From positions 930,001 to 994,000 of the forward strand of contig NC_079879.1 in NCBI RefSeq assembly GCF_029227915.1: a stretch of DNA of 64,000 nucleotides, written 5' to 3'. This stretch comes from Hydractinia symbiolongicarpus. Lineage: Eukaryota; Cnidaria; Hydrozoa; Anthoathecata; Hydractiniidae. Under the pieces are notes generated by a model. It had not been told where the DNA came from. It saw only the letters and a list, made by a program, of their open reading frames with translations, and made no database searches. The position numbers and the translations under genes are program-made. How positions within the stretch are numbered: position 1 is the stretch's first letter; the number at the start of each line of letters is the position of its first letter. This document shows positions 24,885-36,855 of the stretch, piece by piece.

Positions 24885-25493
24885 AGACTTGTAGTTTTCA
24901 AAAATGTTTTCATTTTTGATGAGACGCTGAATAAAAGAAGTTAAATCGCCGGCAATCGAAAACCCGCGATTTCCTGTAAATCCCGGGCCTGGCCCGTATA
25001 GTCGAATGTATACAAAGAAAGTACCCAGTGAGTAAATTGATTTCCCGAGCGATTCTTTAAATTATTTTTTCACCACTAAAACGCATGACACTTGAAGTTT
25101 TCAAAAATGTTTTCATTTCTGATGAGACGCTAAATAAAAGAGGTTTAATCGCCGGCAAACGAAAACCCGCGATTTCCCGTAAATCCCGGGCTTGGCCCGT
25201 ATAGTCGAATGTATACAAAGAAAGTACCCAGGGAGTAAACTCATTTCCCGAACGATTTTTTAAATTATTTTTTCACCACTAAAACGCATGAGACTTGTAG
25301 TTTTCAAAAATGATTTCATTTTTGATGAGACGCTGAATAAAAGGAGTTTAATCGCCGGCAAACGAAAACCCGCGATTTCCCGTAAATCCCGGACTCGGCC
25401 CATGTAGTCAAAAGTATACAAGGAAAGTACGCAGGGAGTAAAGTCATTTCCCGAACGATTCTTTAAATTATTATTTCACCACTAAAACGCATG
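24885..25493 (+). repeat. Three-monomer HOR, copy 1 (609 bp)
   Basis: Monomers 24885, 25088 and 25291 (agttaaatcgccggcaatcg; catgacac with atttctgatg; cccatgtag with aaggaaag) are repeated immediately at 25494, 25697 and 25900. The period is exactly 609 bp. I noticed only isolated differences, such as cccgggcctgg against cacgggcctgg. The boundary with 24683 upstream is a different subtype. Confidence 0.93.
25291..25493 (+). repeat. Representative full-length 203-bp monomer
   Basis: This copy is close to the window-wide consensus and serves as a reference for internal positions. 1-7 is agacttg. 15-34 is an A/T-rich dyad with arms caaaaatga and tcatttttg. 41-45 is cgctg. 60-87 carries a second dyad with arms aatcgc and gcgatt. 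89-112 is the C/G-rich part, where most subtype variants lie. 112-129 has gtata and tatac arms. 153-170 reads like ctcatttcccgaacgatt. 175-186 is a T-rich run. 187-203 is caccactaaaacgcatg. My count gives about 39% G+C and 13 CpG dinucleotides in 203 bp. The length is not divisible by three. Confidence 0.95.
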
Positions 25494-26102
25494 AGACTTG
25501 TAGTTTTCAAAAATGTTTTCATTTTTGATGAGACGCTGAATAAAAGAAGTTAAATCGCCGGCAATCGAAAACCCGCGATTTCCTGTAAATCACGGGCCTG
25601 GCCCGTATAGTCGAATGTATACAAAGAAAGTACCCAGTGAGTAAATTGATTTCCCGAGCGATTCTTTAAATTATTTTTTCACCACTAAAACGCATGACAC
25701 TTGAAGTTTTCAAAAATGTTTTCATTTCTGATGAGACGCTAAATAAAAGAGGTTTAATCGCCGGCAAACGAAAACCCGCGATTTCCCGTAAATCCCGGGC
25801 TTGGCCCGTATAGTCGAATGTATACAAAGAAAGTACCCAGGGAGTAAACTCATTTCCCGAACGATTTTTTAAATTATTTTTTCACCACTAAAACGCATGA
25901 GACTTGTAGTTTTCAAAAATGATTTCATTTTTGATGAGACGCTGAATAAAAGGAGTTTAATCGCCGGCAAACGAAAACCCGCGATTTCCCGTAAATCCCG
26001 GACTCGGCCCATGTAGTCAAAAGTATACAAGGAAAGTACGCAGGGAGTAAAGTCATTTCCCGAACGATTCTTTAAATTATTATTTCACCACTAAAACGCA
26101 TG
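25494..26102 (+). repeat. Three-monomer HOR, copy 2 (609 bp)
   Basis: This is the second copy of the preceding trimer. It ends at 26103, where an X-type start (gataagacg plus A-run) switches within the same monomer to a ggcttggccagtatag tail, a fusion seen nowhere else in that exact form (it also has gcgtgcaaacg). Confidence 0.92.
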
Positions 26103-26711
26103 AGACTTGTAGTTTTCAAAAATGTTTTCATTCTTGATAAGACGCTGAAAAAAAAAAGTTTAATCGCGTGCAAACGAAAACCCGAGATTTCCCGTAAATC
26201 CCGGGCTTGGCCAGTATAGTCGAATGTATACGAAAAAAGTACCCAGAGAGTAAACTCATTTCCCCAACCATTTTTTAAATTATTTTTTCACCACCAAAAC
26301 GCATGAGACTTGTAGTTTTCAAAAGTGATATCATTTTTGATGAGACGCTGAATAAAAGGAGTTTAATCGCCGGCAAACGAAAACCCACGATTTCCCGTAA
26401 ATCCCGGACTCGGCCCGTGTAGTCAAAAGTATACAAAGAAAGTACCCAGTGAGTAAATTGATTTCCCGAGCGATTCTTTAAATTATTTTTTCACCACTAA
26501 AACGCATGAGACTTGAAGTTTTCAAAAATGTTTTCATTTCTGATGAGACGCTAAATAAAAGAGGTTTAATCGCCGGCAAACGAAAACCCGCGATTTCCCG
26601 TAAATCCCGGGCTTGGCCCGTATAATCGAATGTATACAAAGAAAGTACCCAGGGAGTAAACTCATTTCCCGAACGATTTTTTAAATTATTTTTTCACCAC
26701 TAAAACGCATG

Positions 26712-26914
26712 AGACTTGTAGTTTACAAAAATATTTTCATTTTTGATGAGACGCTGAATAAAAGAAGTTTAATCGCCGGCAAACGAAAACCCGCGATTTC
26801 CCGTAAATCCCGAACTCGGCCCGTGTAGTCAAAAGTACACAAGGAAAGTACCCAGGCAGTAAACTCATTTTTGGAACGTTTTTTTGAATTATCTTTTCAC
26901 CACTATAACGCATG
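26712..26914 (+). repeat. Fusion monomer that founds the 6-mer unit
   Basis: The first half is the tttacaaaaatatttt type with gaagtttaatcgccggc. The second half has cacaagg, cccaggcag and tttttggaacg, which elsewhere belong only to X-type monomers starting gataagacg. All copies (27930, 29148, 30366) carry the same junction around monomer positions 95-125. The exchange therefore predates amplification of the unit. Confidence 0.88.
26799..26815 (-). other. CENP-B-box-like 17-mer, one core mismatch
   Basis: Read on the minus strand, this matches eight of the nine essential bases of the known CENP-B box pattern NTTCGNNNNANNCGGGN; the central A is replaced. It recurs in every unit of the 1,218-bp HOR. 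Monomers with tatatcccggac (for example 7381 and 34828) match the central base but miss one in the TTCG half. No perfect box was seen. The similarity may be chance, because the region is C/G-rich and repeated. Confidence 0.35.
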
Positions 26915-27726
26915 AGACTTGTAGTATTCAAAAATGTTTTCATTTTTGATGGGACGCTGAATAGAAGAAGTTTAATCTCCGGCAAACGAAAACCCGCGAT
27001 TTCCCGTAAATTCCGGACCCGGCCCGTATAGTCAAAAGTATACAAATAAAGTACGCAGGGATTAAACTCATTTCCCGAACGATTCTTTAAATTATTTTTT
27101 CACCACTAAAACGCATGAGACTTGTAGTTTTCAAAAATGATTTCACTTTTGATGAGACGCTGAATAAAAGAAGTTTAATCGCCGGCAAACAAAAACCCGC
27201 TATTTCCCGTAAATCCCGGGCTTGGCCAGTATAGTCGAATGTATACGAAAAAAGTACCCAGAGAGTAAACTCATTTCCCCAACGATTTTTTAAATTATTT
27301 TTTCACCACCAAAACGCATGAGACTTGTAGTTTTCAAAAATGATATCATTTTTGATGAGACGCTGAATAAAAGGAGTTTAATCGCCGGCAAACGAAAACC
27401 CACGATTTCCCGTAAATCCCGGACTCAGCCCGTGTAGTCAAAAGTATACAATGAAAGTACGCAGGGAGTAAACTCATTTCCCGAACGATTCTTTAAATTA
27501 TTTTTTCACCACTAAAACGCATGAGACTTGAAGTTTTCAAAAATGATATCATTTTTGATGAGACGCTGAATAAAAGAAGTTAAATCGCCGGCAATCGAAA
27601 ACCAGCGATTTCCTGTAAATCCCGGGCCTGGCCCGTATAGTCGAATGTATGCAAAGAAAGTACCCAGTGAGTAAATTGATTTCCCGAGCGATTCTTTAAA
27701 TTATTTTTTCACCACTAAAACGCATG

Positions 27727-28944
27727 AGACTTGAAGTTTACAAAAATGTTTTCATTTCTGATGAGACGCTAAATAAAAGAGGTTTAATCGCCGGCAAACG
27801 AAAACCCGCGATTTCCCGTAAATCCCGGGCTTGGCCCGTATAATCGAATGTATACAAAGAAAGTACCCAGGGAGTAAACTCATTTCCCGAACGATTTTTT
27901 AAATTATTTTTTCACCACTAAAACGCATGAGACTTGTAGTTTACAAAAATATTTTCATTTTTGATGAGACGCTGAATAAAAGAAGTTTAATCGCCGGCAA
28001 ACGAAAACCCGCGATTTCCCGTAAATCCCGAACTCGGCCCGTGTAGTCAAAAGTACACAAGGAAAGTACCCAGGCAGTAAACTCATTTTTGGAACGTTTT
28101 TTTGAATTATCTTTTCACCACTATAACGCATGAGACTTGTAGTATTCCAAAATGTTTTCATTTTTGATGGGACGCTGAATAGAAGAAGTTTAATCTCCGG
28201 CAAACGAAAACCCGCGATTTCCCGTAAATTCCGGACCCGGCCCGTATAGTCAAAAGTATACAAATAAAGTACGCAGGGATTAAACTCATTTCCCGAACGA
28301 TTCTTTAAATTATTTTTTCACCACTAAAACGCATGAGACTTGTAGTTTTCAAAAATGATTTCACTTTTGATGAGACGCTGAATAAAAGAAGTTTAATCGC
28401 CGGCAAACAAAAACCCGCTATTTCCCGTAAATCCCGGGCTTGGCCAGTATAGTCGAATGTATACGAAAAAAGTACCCAGAGAGTAAACTCATTTCCCCAA
28501 CGATTTTTTAAATTATTTTTTCACCACCAAAACGCATGAGACTTGTAGTTTTCAAAAATGATATCATTTTTGATGAGACGCTGAATAAAAGGAGTTTAAT
28601 CGCCGGCAAACGAAAACCCACGATTTCCCGTAAATCCCGGACTCAGCCCGTGTAGTCAAAAGTATACAATGAAAGTACGCAGGGAGTAAACTCATTTCCC
28701 GAACGATTCTTTAAATTATTTTTTCACCACTAAAACGCATGAGACTTGAAGTTTTCAAAAATGATATCATTTTTGATGAGACGCTGAATAAAAGAAGTTA
28801 AATCGCCGGCAATCGAAAACCAGCGATTTCCTGTAAATCCCGGGCCTGGCCCGTATAGTCGAATGTATGCAAAGAAAGTACCCAGTGAGTAAATTGATTT
28901 CCCGAGCGATTCTTTAAATTATTTTTTCACCACTAAAACGCATG
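27727..28944 (+). repeat. Six-mer HOR, unit 2
   Basis: This unit is in perfect register with unit 1. A private change near 28147 gives gtattccaaaatg instead of gtattcaaaaatg in its Y-type monomer. Confidence 0.94.
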
Positions 28945-30162
28945 AGACTTGAAGTTTACAAAAATGTTTTCATTTCTGATGAGACGCTAAATAAAAGAGG
29001 TTTAATCGCCGGCAAACGAAAACCCGCGATTTCCCGTAAATCCCGGGCTTGGCCCGTATAATCGAATGTATACAAAGAAAGTACCCAGGGAGTAAACTCA
29101 TTTCCCGAACGATTTTTTAAATTATTTTTTCACCACTAAAACGCATGAGACTTGTAGTTTACAAAAATATTTTCATTTTTGATGAGACGCTGAATAAAAG
29201 AAGTTTAATCGCCGGCAAACGAAAACCCGCGATTTCCCGTAAATCCCGAACTCGGCCCGTGTAGTCAAAAGTACACAAGGAAAGTACCCAGGCAGTAAAC
29301 TCATTTTTGGAACGTTTTTTTGAATTATCTTTTCACCACTATAACGCATGAGACTTGTAGTATTCAAAAATGTTTTCATTTTTGATGGGACGCTGAATAG
29401 AAGAAGTTTAATCTCCGGCAAACGAAAACCCGCGATTTCCCGTAAATTCCGGACCCGGCCCGTATAGTCAAAAGTATACAAATAAAGTACGCAGGGATTA
29501 AACTCATTTCCCGAACGATTCTTTAAATTATTTTTTCACCACTAAAACGCATGAGACTTGTAGTTTTCAAAAATGATTTCACTTTTAATGAGACGCTGAA
29601 TAAAAGAAGTTTAATCGCCGGCAAACAAAAACCCGCTATTTCCCGTAAATCCCGGGCTTGGCCAGTATAGTCGAATGTATACGAAAAAAGTACCCAGAGA
29701 GTAAACTCATTTCCCCAACGATTTTTTAAATTATTTTTTCACCACCAAAACGCATGAGACTTGTAGTTTTCAAAAATGATATCATTTTTGATGAGACGCT
29801 GAATAAAAGGAGTTTAATCGCCGGCAAACGAAAACCCACGATTTCCCGTAAATCCCGGACTCAGCCCGTGTAGTCAAAAGTATACAATGAAAGTACGTAG
29901 GGAGTAAACTCATTTCCCGAACGATTCTTTAAATTATTTTTTCACCACTAAAACGCATGAGACTTGTAGTTTACAAAAATGTTTTCATTTTTGATGAGAC
30001 GCTGAATAAAAGAAGTTAAATCGCCGGCAATCGAAAACCAGCGATTTCCTGTAAATCCCGGGCCTGGCCCGTATAGTCGAATGTATGCAAAGAAAGTACC
30101 CAGTGAGTAAATTGATTTCCCGAGCGATTCTTTAAATTATTTTTTCACCACTAAAACGCATG
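28945..30162 (+). repeat. Six-mer HOR, unit 3, with a converted sixth monomer
   Basis: This unit is in register with its neighbours except for the start of its last monomer (29960), which has another subtype's sequence. It also has ttttaatgag at 29585 and acgtaggg near 29897. Confidence 0.94.
29967..29984 (+). repeat. Short conversion-like patch in HOR unit 3
   Basis: At monomer positions 8, 14, 23 and 25 this copy has the common alleles (tgtagtttac and gttttc), while units 1, 2 and 4 have tgaagttttc and gatatc. The flanking bases remain those of the HOR. Four linked changes within 18 bp point to a short conversion tract from another subtype rather than separate mutations. Confidence 0.8.
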
Positions 30163-31380
30163 AGACTTGAAGTTTACAAAAATGTTTTCATTTCTGATGA
30201 GACGCTAAATAAAAGAGGTTTAATCGCCGGCAAACGAAAACCCGCGATTTCCCGTAGATCCCGGGCTTGGCCCGTATAATCGAATGTATACAAAGAAAGT
30301 ACCCAGGGAGTAAACTCATTTCCCGAACGATTTTTTAAATTATTTTTTCACCACTAAAACGCATGAGACTTGTAGTTTACAAAAATATTTTCATTTTTGA
30401 TGAGACGCTGAATAAAAGAAGTTTAATCGCCGGCAAACGAAAATCCGCGATTTCCCGTAAATCCCGAACTCGGCCCGTGTAGTCAAAAGTACACAAGGAA
30501 AGTACCCAGGCAGTAAACTCATTTTTGGAACGTTTTTTTGAATTATCTTTTCACCACTATAACGCATGAGACTTGTAGTATTCAAAAATGTTTTCATTTT
30601 TGATGGGACGCTGAATAGAAGAAGTTTAATCTCCGGCAAACGAAAACCCGCGATTTCCCGTAAATTCCGGACCCGGCCCGTATAGTCAAAAGTATACAAA
30701 TAAAGTACGCAGGGATTAAACTCATTTCCCGAACGATTCTTTAAATTATTTTTTCACCACTAAAACGCATGAGACTTGTAGTTTTCAAAAATGATTTCAC
30801 TTTTGATGAGACGCTGAATAAAAGAAGTTTAATCGCCGGCAAACAAAAACCCGCTATTTCCCGTAAATCCCGGGCTTGGCCAGTATAGTCGAATGTATAC
30901 GAAAAAAGTACCCAGAGAGTAAACTCATTTCCCCAACGATTTTTTAAATTATTTTTTCACCACCAAAACGCATGAGACTTGTAGTTTTCAAAAATGATAT
31001 CATTTTTGATGAGACGCTGAATAAAAGGAGTTTAATCGCCGGCAAACGAAAACCCACGATTTCCCGTAAATCCCGGACTCAGCCCGTGTAGTCAAAAGTA
31101 TACAATGAAAGTACGCAGGGAGTAAACTCATTTCCCGAACGATTCTTTAAATTATTTTTTCACCACTAAAACGCATAAGACTTGAAGTTTTCAAAAATGA
31201 TATCATTTTTGATGAGACGCTGAATAAAAGAAGTTAAATCGCCGGCAATCGAAAACCAGCGATTTCCTGTAAATCCCGGGCCTGGCCCATATAGTCGAAT
31301 GTATGCAAAGAAAGTACCCAGTGAGTAAATTGATTTCCCGAGCGATTCTTTAAATTATTTTTTCACCACTAAAACGCATG
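30163..31380 (+). repeat. Six-mer HOR, unit 4
   Basis: This unit is in register. Private changes include aaaatccgcg near 30442, cgtagatcc near 30255, a cataag boundary near 31175 and cccatatag near 31288. Confidence 0.94.
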
Positions 31381-31583
31381 AGACTTGAAGTTTACAAAAA
31401 TGTTTTCATTTCTGATGAGACGCTAAATAAAAGAGGTTTAATCGCCGGCAAACGAAAACCCGCGATTTCCCGTAAATCCCGGGCTTGGCCCGTATAATCG
31501 AATGTATACAAAGAAAGTACCCAGGGAGTAAACTCATTTCCCGAACGATTTTTTAAATTATTTTTTCACCACTAAAACGCATG

Positions 31584-33001
31584 AGACTTGTAGTTTACAA
31601 AAATATTTTCATTTTTGATGAGACGCTGAATAAAAGAAGTTTAATCGCCGGCAAACGAAAACCCGCGATTTTCCGTATATCACGGACTCGGCCCGTATAA
31701 TCAAAAGTATACAAAGAAAGTACCCAGGAAGTAAACTCATTTCCCGAACGATTTTTTAAATTATTTTTTCACCACTAAAACGCACGAGACTTGTAGTTTT
31801 TAAAAATGATTTCATTTTTGATGAGACGCTGAATAAAAGGAGTTTAATCTCCGGCAAACGAAAACCCGCGATTTCCCGTAGGTCCCGGACCCGGCCCGTA
31901 TAGTCAAAAGTATACAAAGAAAATACGCAGGGAGTAAACTCATTTCCCGAACGATTCTTTAAATTATTATTTCACCACTAAAACGCATGAGACTTGTAGT
32001 TTTTAAAAATGTTTTCATTCTTGATAAGACGCTGAAAAAAAAAAGTTTAATCGCGGGCAAACGAAAACCGGAGATTTCCCGTAAATCCCGGGCTTGGCCC
32101 CTATAGTCAAAAGTACACAAAGAAAGTACCCAGGCAGTAAACTCATTTTTGGAATGTTTTTTTGAATTATTTTTTCACCACTATAACGCATGAGACTTGT
32201 AGTATTCAAAAATGTTTTCATTTTTGATGGGACGCTGAATAGAATAAGTATCGCCGGCAAACTAAAACCCGCGATTTCCCGTAAATCCCGGGCCTGGCCC
32301 GTATAGTCGAATGCATACAAAGAAAGTACTCAGTGAGTAAATTGGTTTCCCGAGCGATTCTTTAAATTATTTTTTCACCACTAAAACGCATGAGACTTGA
32401 AGTTTTCAAAAATGTTTTCATTTCTGATGAGACGCTAAATAAAAGAGGTTTAATCGCCGGCAAACGAAAACCCGCGATTTCCCGTAAATCCCGGGCTTGT
32501 CCCGTATAGTCGAATGTATACAAAGAAAGTAACAAGGGAGTAAACTCATTTCCCGAACGATTTTTTAAATTATTTTTTCACCACTAAAACGCATGAGACT
32601 TGTAGTTTATAAAAATGATTTCATTTTTGATGAGACGCTGAATAAAAGGAGTTTAATCGCCGGCAAACGAAAACCCGCGATTTCCCGTAAATCCCGGGCT
32701 TGGAGCGTATAGTCGAATGTATACAAAGGAAGTAAACTGGGAGTAAACTCATTTCCCGAACGATTTTTTAAATTAATTTTTTACCACTAAAACGCATAAG
32801 ACTTGTAGTTTTCAAAAACGATTTCATTATTAATGAGACGCTGAATAAAAGGAGTTTAATCTCCGGCAAACGAAAACCCGCAATTTCCCGTAAATCCCGG
32901 CCCCGGCCCGTATAATCGAATGTATACAAAGAAAGTACCCAGGGAGTAAACTCATTTCCCGAACGATTTTTTAAATTATTTTTTCACCACTGAAACGCAT
33001 G
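31584..33001 (+). repeat. Seven-monomer repeat, copy 1 (1,418 bp)
   Basis: Monomers 31584, 31787, 31990, 32193 and 32393 match 33002, 33205, 33408, 33611 and 33814 at 1,418-1,421 bp. Shared traits are tatcacgg with ccaggaag, a cgcacgag boundary with tagtttttaaaaatg, the X-Y pair, and aagttttcaaaaatg with atttctgatg. The last two monomers (32596, 32799) carry ggcttggagcg, aaactgg and cccggccccgg and have no counterpart in copy 2. The Y-type monomer at 32193 is 200 bp after losing tta (aataagtatcgcc). Confidence 0.87.
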
Positions 33002-33813
33002 AGACTTGTAGTTTACAAAAATATTTTCATTTTTGATGAGACGCTGAATAAAAGAAGTTTAATCGCCGGCAAACGAAAACCCGCGATTTTCCGTATATCA
33101 CGGACTCGGCTCGTATAATCAAAAGTATACAAAGAAAGTACCCAGGAAGTAAACTCATTTCCCGAACGATTTTTTAAATTATTTTTTCACCACTAAAACG
33201 CACGAGACTTGTAGTTTTTAAAAATGATTTCATTTTTGATGAGACGCTGAATAAAAGGAGTTTAATCTCCGGCAAACGAAAACCCGCGATTTCCCGTAGG
33301 TCCCGGACCCGGCCCGTATAGTCAAAAGTATACAAAGAAAATACGCAGGGAGTAAACTCATTTCCCGAACGATTCTTTAAATTATTATTTCACCACTAAA
33401 ACGCATGAGACTTGTAGTTTTCAAAAATGTTTTCATTCTTGATAAGACGCTGAAAAAAAAAAGTTTAATCGCGGGCAAACGAAAACCGAAGATTTCCCGT
33501 AAATCCCGCGCTTGGCCCCTATAGTCAAAAGTACACAAAGAAAGTACCCAGGCAGTAAACTCATTTTTGGAATGTTTTTTTGAATTATTTTTTCACCACT
33601 ATAACGCATGAGACTTGTAGTATTCAAAAATGTTTTCATTTTTGATGGGACGCTGAATACAATAAGTTTAATCGCCGGCAAACGAAAACCCGCGATTTCC
33701 CGTAAATCCCGGGCCTGGCCCGTATAGTCGAATGCATACAAATAAAGTACTCAGTGAGTAAATTGATTTCCCGAGCGATTCTTTAAATTATCTTTTCACC
33801 ACTAAAACGCATG

Positions 33814-34827
33814 AGACTTGAAGTTTTCAAAAATGTTTTCATTTCTGATGAGACGCTAAATAAAAGAGGTTTAATGGCCGGCAAACGAAAACCCGCGATT
33901 TCCCGTAAATCCCGGGCTTGTTCCGTATAGTCGAATGTATACAAAGAAAGTAACAATGGAGTAAACTCATTTCCCGAACGATTTTTTAAATTATTTTTTC
34001 ACCACTAAAACGCATGAGACTTGTAGTTTATAAAAATGATTTCATTTTAGATGAGACACTGAATAAAAGGAGTTTAATCGCCGGCAAACGAAAACCCGCG
34101 ATTTCCCTTAAATCCCGGGCTCGGCCTGTATAGTCAAATGCATACAAAGAAAGTACCCAGGGAGTAAACTCATCTCCCGAACGATTTTTTAAATTACTTT
34201 TTCACCACTAAAACGCATGAGACTTGTAGTTTTCAAAAATGATTTCATTTTTGATGAGACGCTGAATAAAAGGAGTTTAATCGCCGGCAAACGAAAACCC
34301 GCGATTTCCCGTAAATCCCGGCCTGGCCCGTATAGTCGAATGCATACAGAGAAAGTACTCAGTCAGTAAACTGATTTCCCGAACGATTCTTTAAATTATT
34401 TTTTCACCACTAAAACGCATGAGACTTGTAGTTTACAAAAATGTTTTCATTTTTGATGAGACGCTGAATAAAAGAAGTTTAATCGCCGGCAAACGAAAAC
34501 CTGCGATTTTCCGTATAACATGGACTCGGCCCGTATAGTCAAATGTATACAAAGAAAGTACCCAGGGATTAAACTCATTTCCCGAACGAGTTTTTAAATT
34601 ATTTTTTTACCACTAAAACGCATGAGACTTGTAGTTTTCAAAAATGATTTCATTTTTGATGAGACGCTGAATAAAAGAAGTTTAATCGCCGGCAAACGAA
34701 AACCTGCGATTTTCCGTATAACATGGACTCGGCCCGTATAGTCAAATGTATACAAAGAAAGTACCCAGGGATTAAACTCATTTCCCGAACGAGTTTTTAA
34801 ATTATTTTTTTACCACTAAAACGCATG
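33814..34827 (+). repeat. Five-monomer HOR P, copy 1 (1,014 bp)
   Basis: Monomers 33814, 34017, 34220, 34422 and 34625 carry, in order, cttgttccg with aacaatgg, attttagatgagacactg, gcatacagag, cctgcg with tataacatgg, and the same cctgcg/aacatgg variant again. The block recurs at 35842 (offset 2,028) and, tandemly, at 36856 (offset 1,014). It is followed here by block Q. Confidence 0.92.
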
Positions 34828-35841
34828 AGACTTGTAGTTTTCAAAAATGATTTCATTTTTGATGAGACGCTGAATAAAAGGAGTTTAATCGCCGGCAAAC
34901 GAAAACCCGCGATTTCCCGTATATCCCGGACTTGGCCCGTATAGTCGAATGTATACAAAGAAAGTACCCAGGGAGTAAACTGATTTCCCGAACGATTCTT
35001 TAAATTTTTTTTCACCACTAAAACGCATGAGACTTGTAGTTTACAAAAATATTTTCATTTTTGATGAGACGCTGAATAAAAGAAGGTTAATCGCCGGCAA
35101 ACGAAAACCCGCGATTTTCCGTATATCACGGACTCGGCCCGTATAGTCAAAAGTATACAAAGAAAGTACCCAGGGAGTAAACCCATTTCCCGAACGATTC
35201 TTTAAATTATTTTTTCACCACTAAAACGCACGAGACTTGTAGTTTTTAAAAATGATTTCATTTTTGATGAGACGCTGAATAAAAGGAGTTTAATCTCCGG
35301 CAAACGAAAACCCGCGATTTCCCGTAGGTCCCGGACCCGGCCCGTATAGTCAAAAGTATACAAAGAAAATACGCAGGGAGTAAACTCATTTCCCGAACGA
35401 TTCTTTAAATTATTATTTCACCACTAAAACGCATGAGACTTGTAGTTTTCAAAAATGTTTTCATTCTTGATAAGACGCTGAAAAAAAAAAGTTTAATCGC
35501 GGGCAAACGAAAACCGAAGATTTCCCGTAAATCCCGCGCTTGGCCCCTATAGTCAAAAGTACACAAAGAAAGTACCCAGGCAGTAAACTCATTTTTGGAA
35601 TGTTTTTTTGAATTATTTTTTCACCACTATAACGCATGAGACTTGTAGTATTCAAAAATGTTTTCATTTTTGATGGGACGCTGAATACAATAAGTTTAAT
35701 CGCCGGCAAACGAAAACCCGCGATTTCCCGTAAATCCCGGGCCTGGCCCGTATAGTCGAATGCATACAAATAAAGTACTCAGTGAGTAAATTGATTTCCC
35801 GAGCGATTCTTTAAATTATCTTTTCACCACTAAAACGCATG
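34828..35841 (+). repeat. Five-monomer block Q between P copies
   Basis: Monomers 34828 (cccggacttgg), 35030 (aaggttaatc), 35233 (taggtcccgg), 35436 (X) and 35639 (Y) separate the first and second P blocks. The last three match 33205-33813 at 2,028 bp, so P plus these three and the first two Q monomers form a 10-monomer, 2,028-bp unit. Q restarts at 37870 but diverges into 13-mer-type monomers by 38275. Confidence 0.88.
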
Positions 35842-36855
35842 AGACTTGAAGTTTTCAAAAATGTTTTCATTTCTGATGAGACGCTAAATAAAAGAGGTTT
35901 AATCGCCGGCAAACGAAAACCCGCGATTTCCCGTAAATCCCGGGCTTGTTCCGTATAGTCGAATGTATACAAAGAAAGTAACAATGGAGTAAACTCATTT
36001 CCCGAACGATTTTTTAAATTATTTTTTCACCACTAAAACGCATGAGACTTGTAGTTTATAAAAATGATTTCATTTTAGATGAGACACTGAATAAAAGGAG
36101 TTTAATCGCCGGCAAACGAAAACCCGCGATTTCCCTTAAATCCCGGGCTCGGCCTGTATAGTCAAATGCATACAAAGAAAGTACCCAGGGAGTAAACTCA
36201 TCTCCCGAACGATTTTTTAAATTACTTTTTCACCACTAAAACGCATGAGACTTGTAGTTTTCAAAAATGATTTCATTTTTGATGAGACGCTGAATAAAAG
36301 GAGTTTAATCGCCGGCAAACGAAAACCCGCGATTTCCCGTAAATCCCGGCCTGGCCCGTATAGTCGAATGCATACAGAGAAAGTACTCAGTCAGTAAACT
36401 GATTTCCCGAACGATTCTTTAAATTATTTTTTCACCACTAAAACGCATGAGACTTGTAGTTTACAAAAATGTTTTCATTTTTGATGAGACGCTGAATAAA
36501 AGAAGTTTAATCGCCGGCAAACGAAAACCTGCGATTTTCCGTATAACATGGACTCGGCCCGTATAGTCAAATGTATACAAAGAAAGTACCCAGGGATTAA
36601 ACTCATTTCCCGAACGAGTTTTTAAATTATTTTTTTACCACTAAAACGCATGAGACTTGTAGTTTTCAAAAATGATTTCATTTTTGATGAGACGCTGAAT
36701 AAAAGAAGTTTAATCGCCGGCAAACGAAAACCTGCGATTTTCCGTATAACATGGACTCGGCCCGTATAGTCAAATGTATACAAAGAAAGTACCCAGGGAT
36801 TAAACTCATTTCCCGAACGAGTTTTTAAATTATTTTTTTACCACTAAAACGCATG
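35842..36855 (+). repeat. Five-monomer HOR P, copy 2 (1,014 bp)
   Basis: This copy is identical in order to 33814-34827. It is followed directly by another P copy instead of Q. Confidence 0.92.

Larger units (their letters stand above)
26509..27726 (+). repeat. Six-mer HOR, unit 1
   Basis: The first unit starts aagttttcaaaaatg, whereas units 2-5 start aagtttacaaaaatg. Its left neighbour (26306-26508) resembles the fifth monomer of the unit in its gatatc dyad (with one mismatch, aaaagtg) but then diverges. The array therefore begins within, not before, the monomer at about 26440. Confidence 0.93.
26509..31670 (+). repeat. Six-monomer HOR array, 1,218-bp unit, about 4.2 copies
   Basis: Units start at 26509, 27727, 28945, 30163 and 31381, each exactly 6 x 203 bp apart with no net indel. 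Monomer order is: aagttt with atttctgatg; tttacaaaaatatttt fused to an X-type tail (tttttggaacg); Y-type; ttcacttttg; gatatc dyad; second gatatc dyad with agttaaatcgcc and gaaaaccagcg. The fifth unit stops about 290 bp in, at ~31671, where tccgtatatcacgg replaces tcccgtaaatcc. The near identity of four units is the strongest homogenisation in the window. Recent amplification is inferred, and an assembly effect cannot be excluded from sequence alone. Confidence 0.95.
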
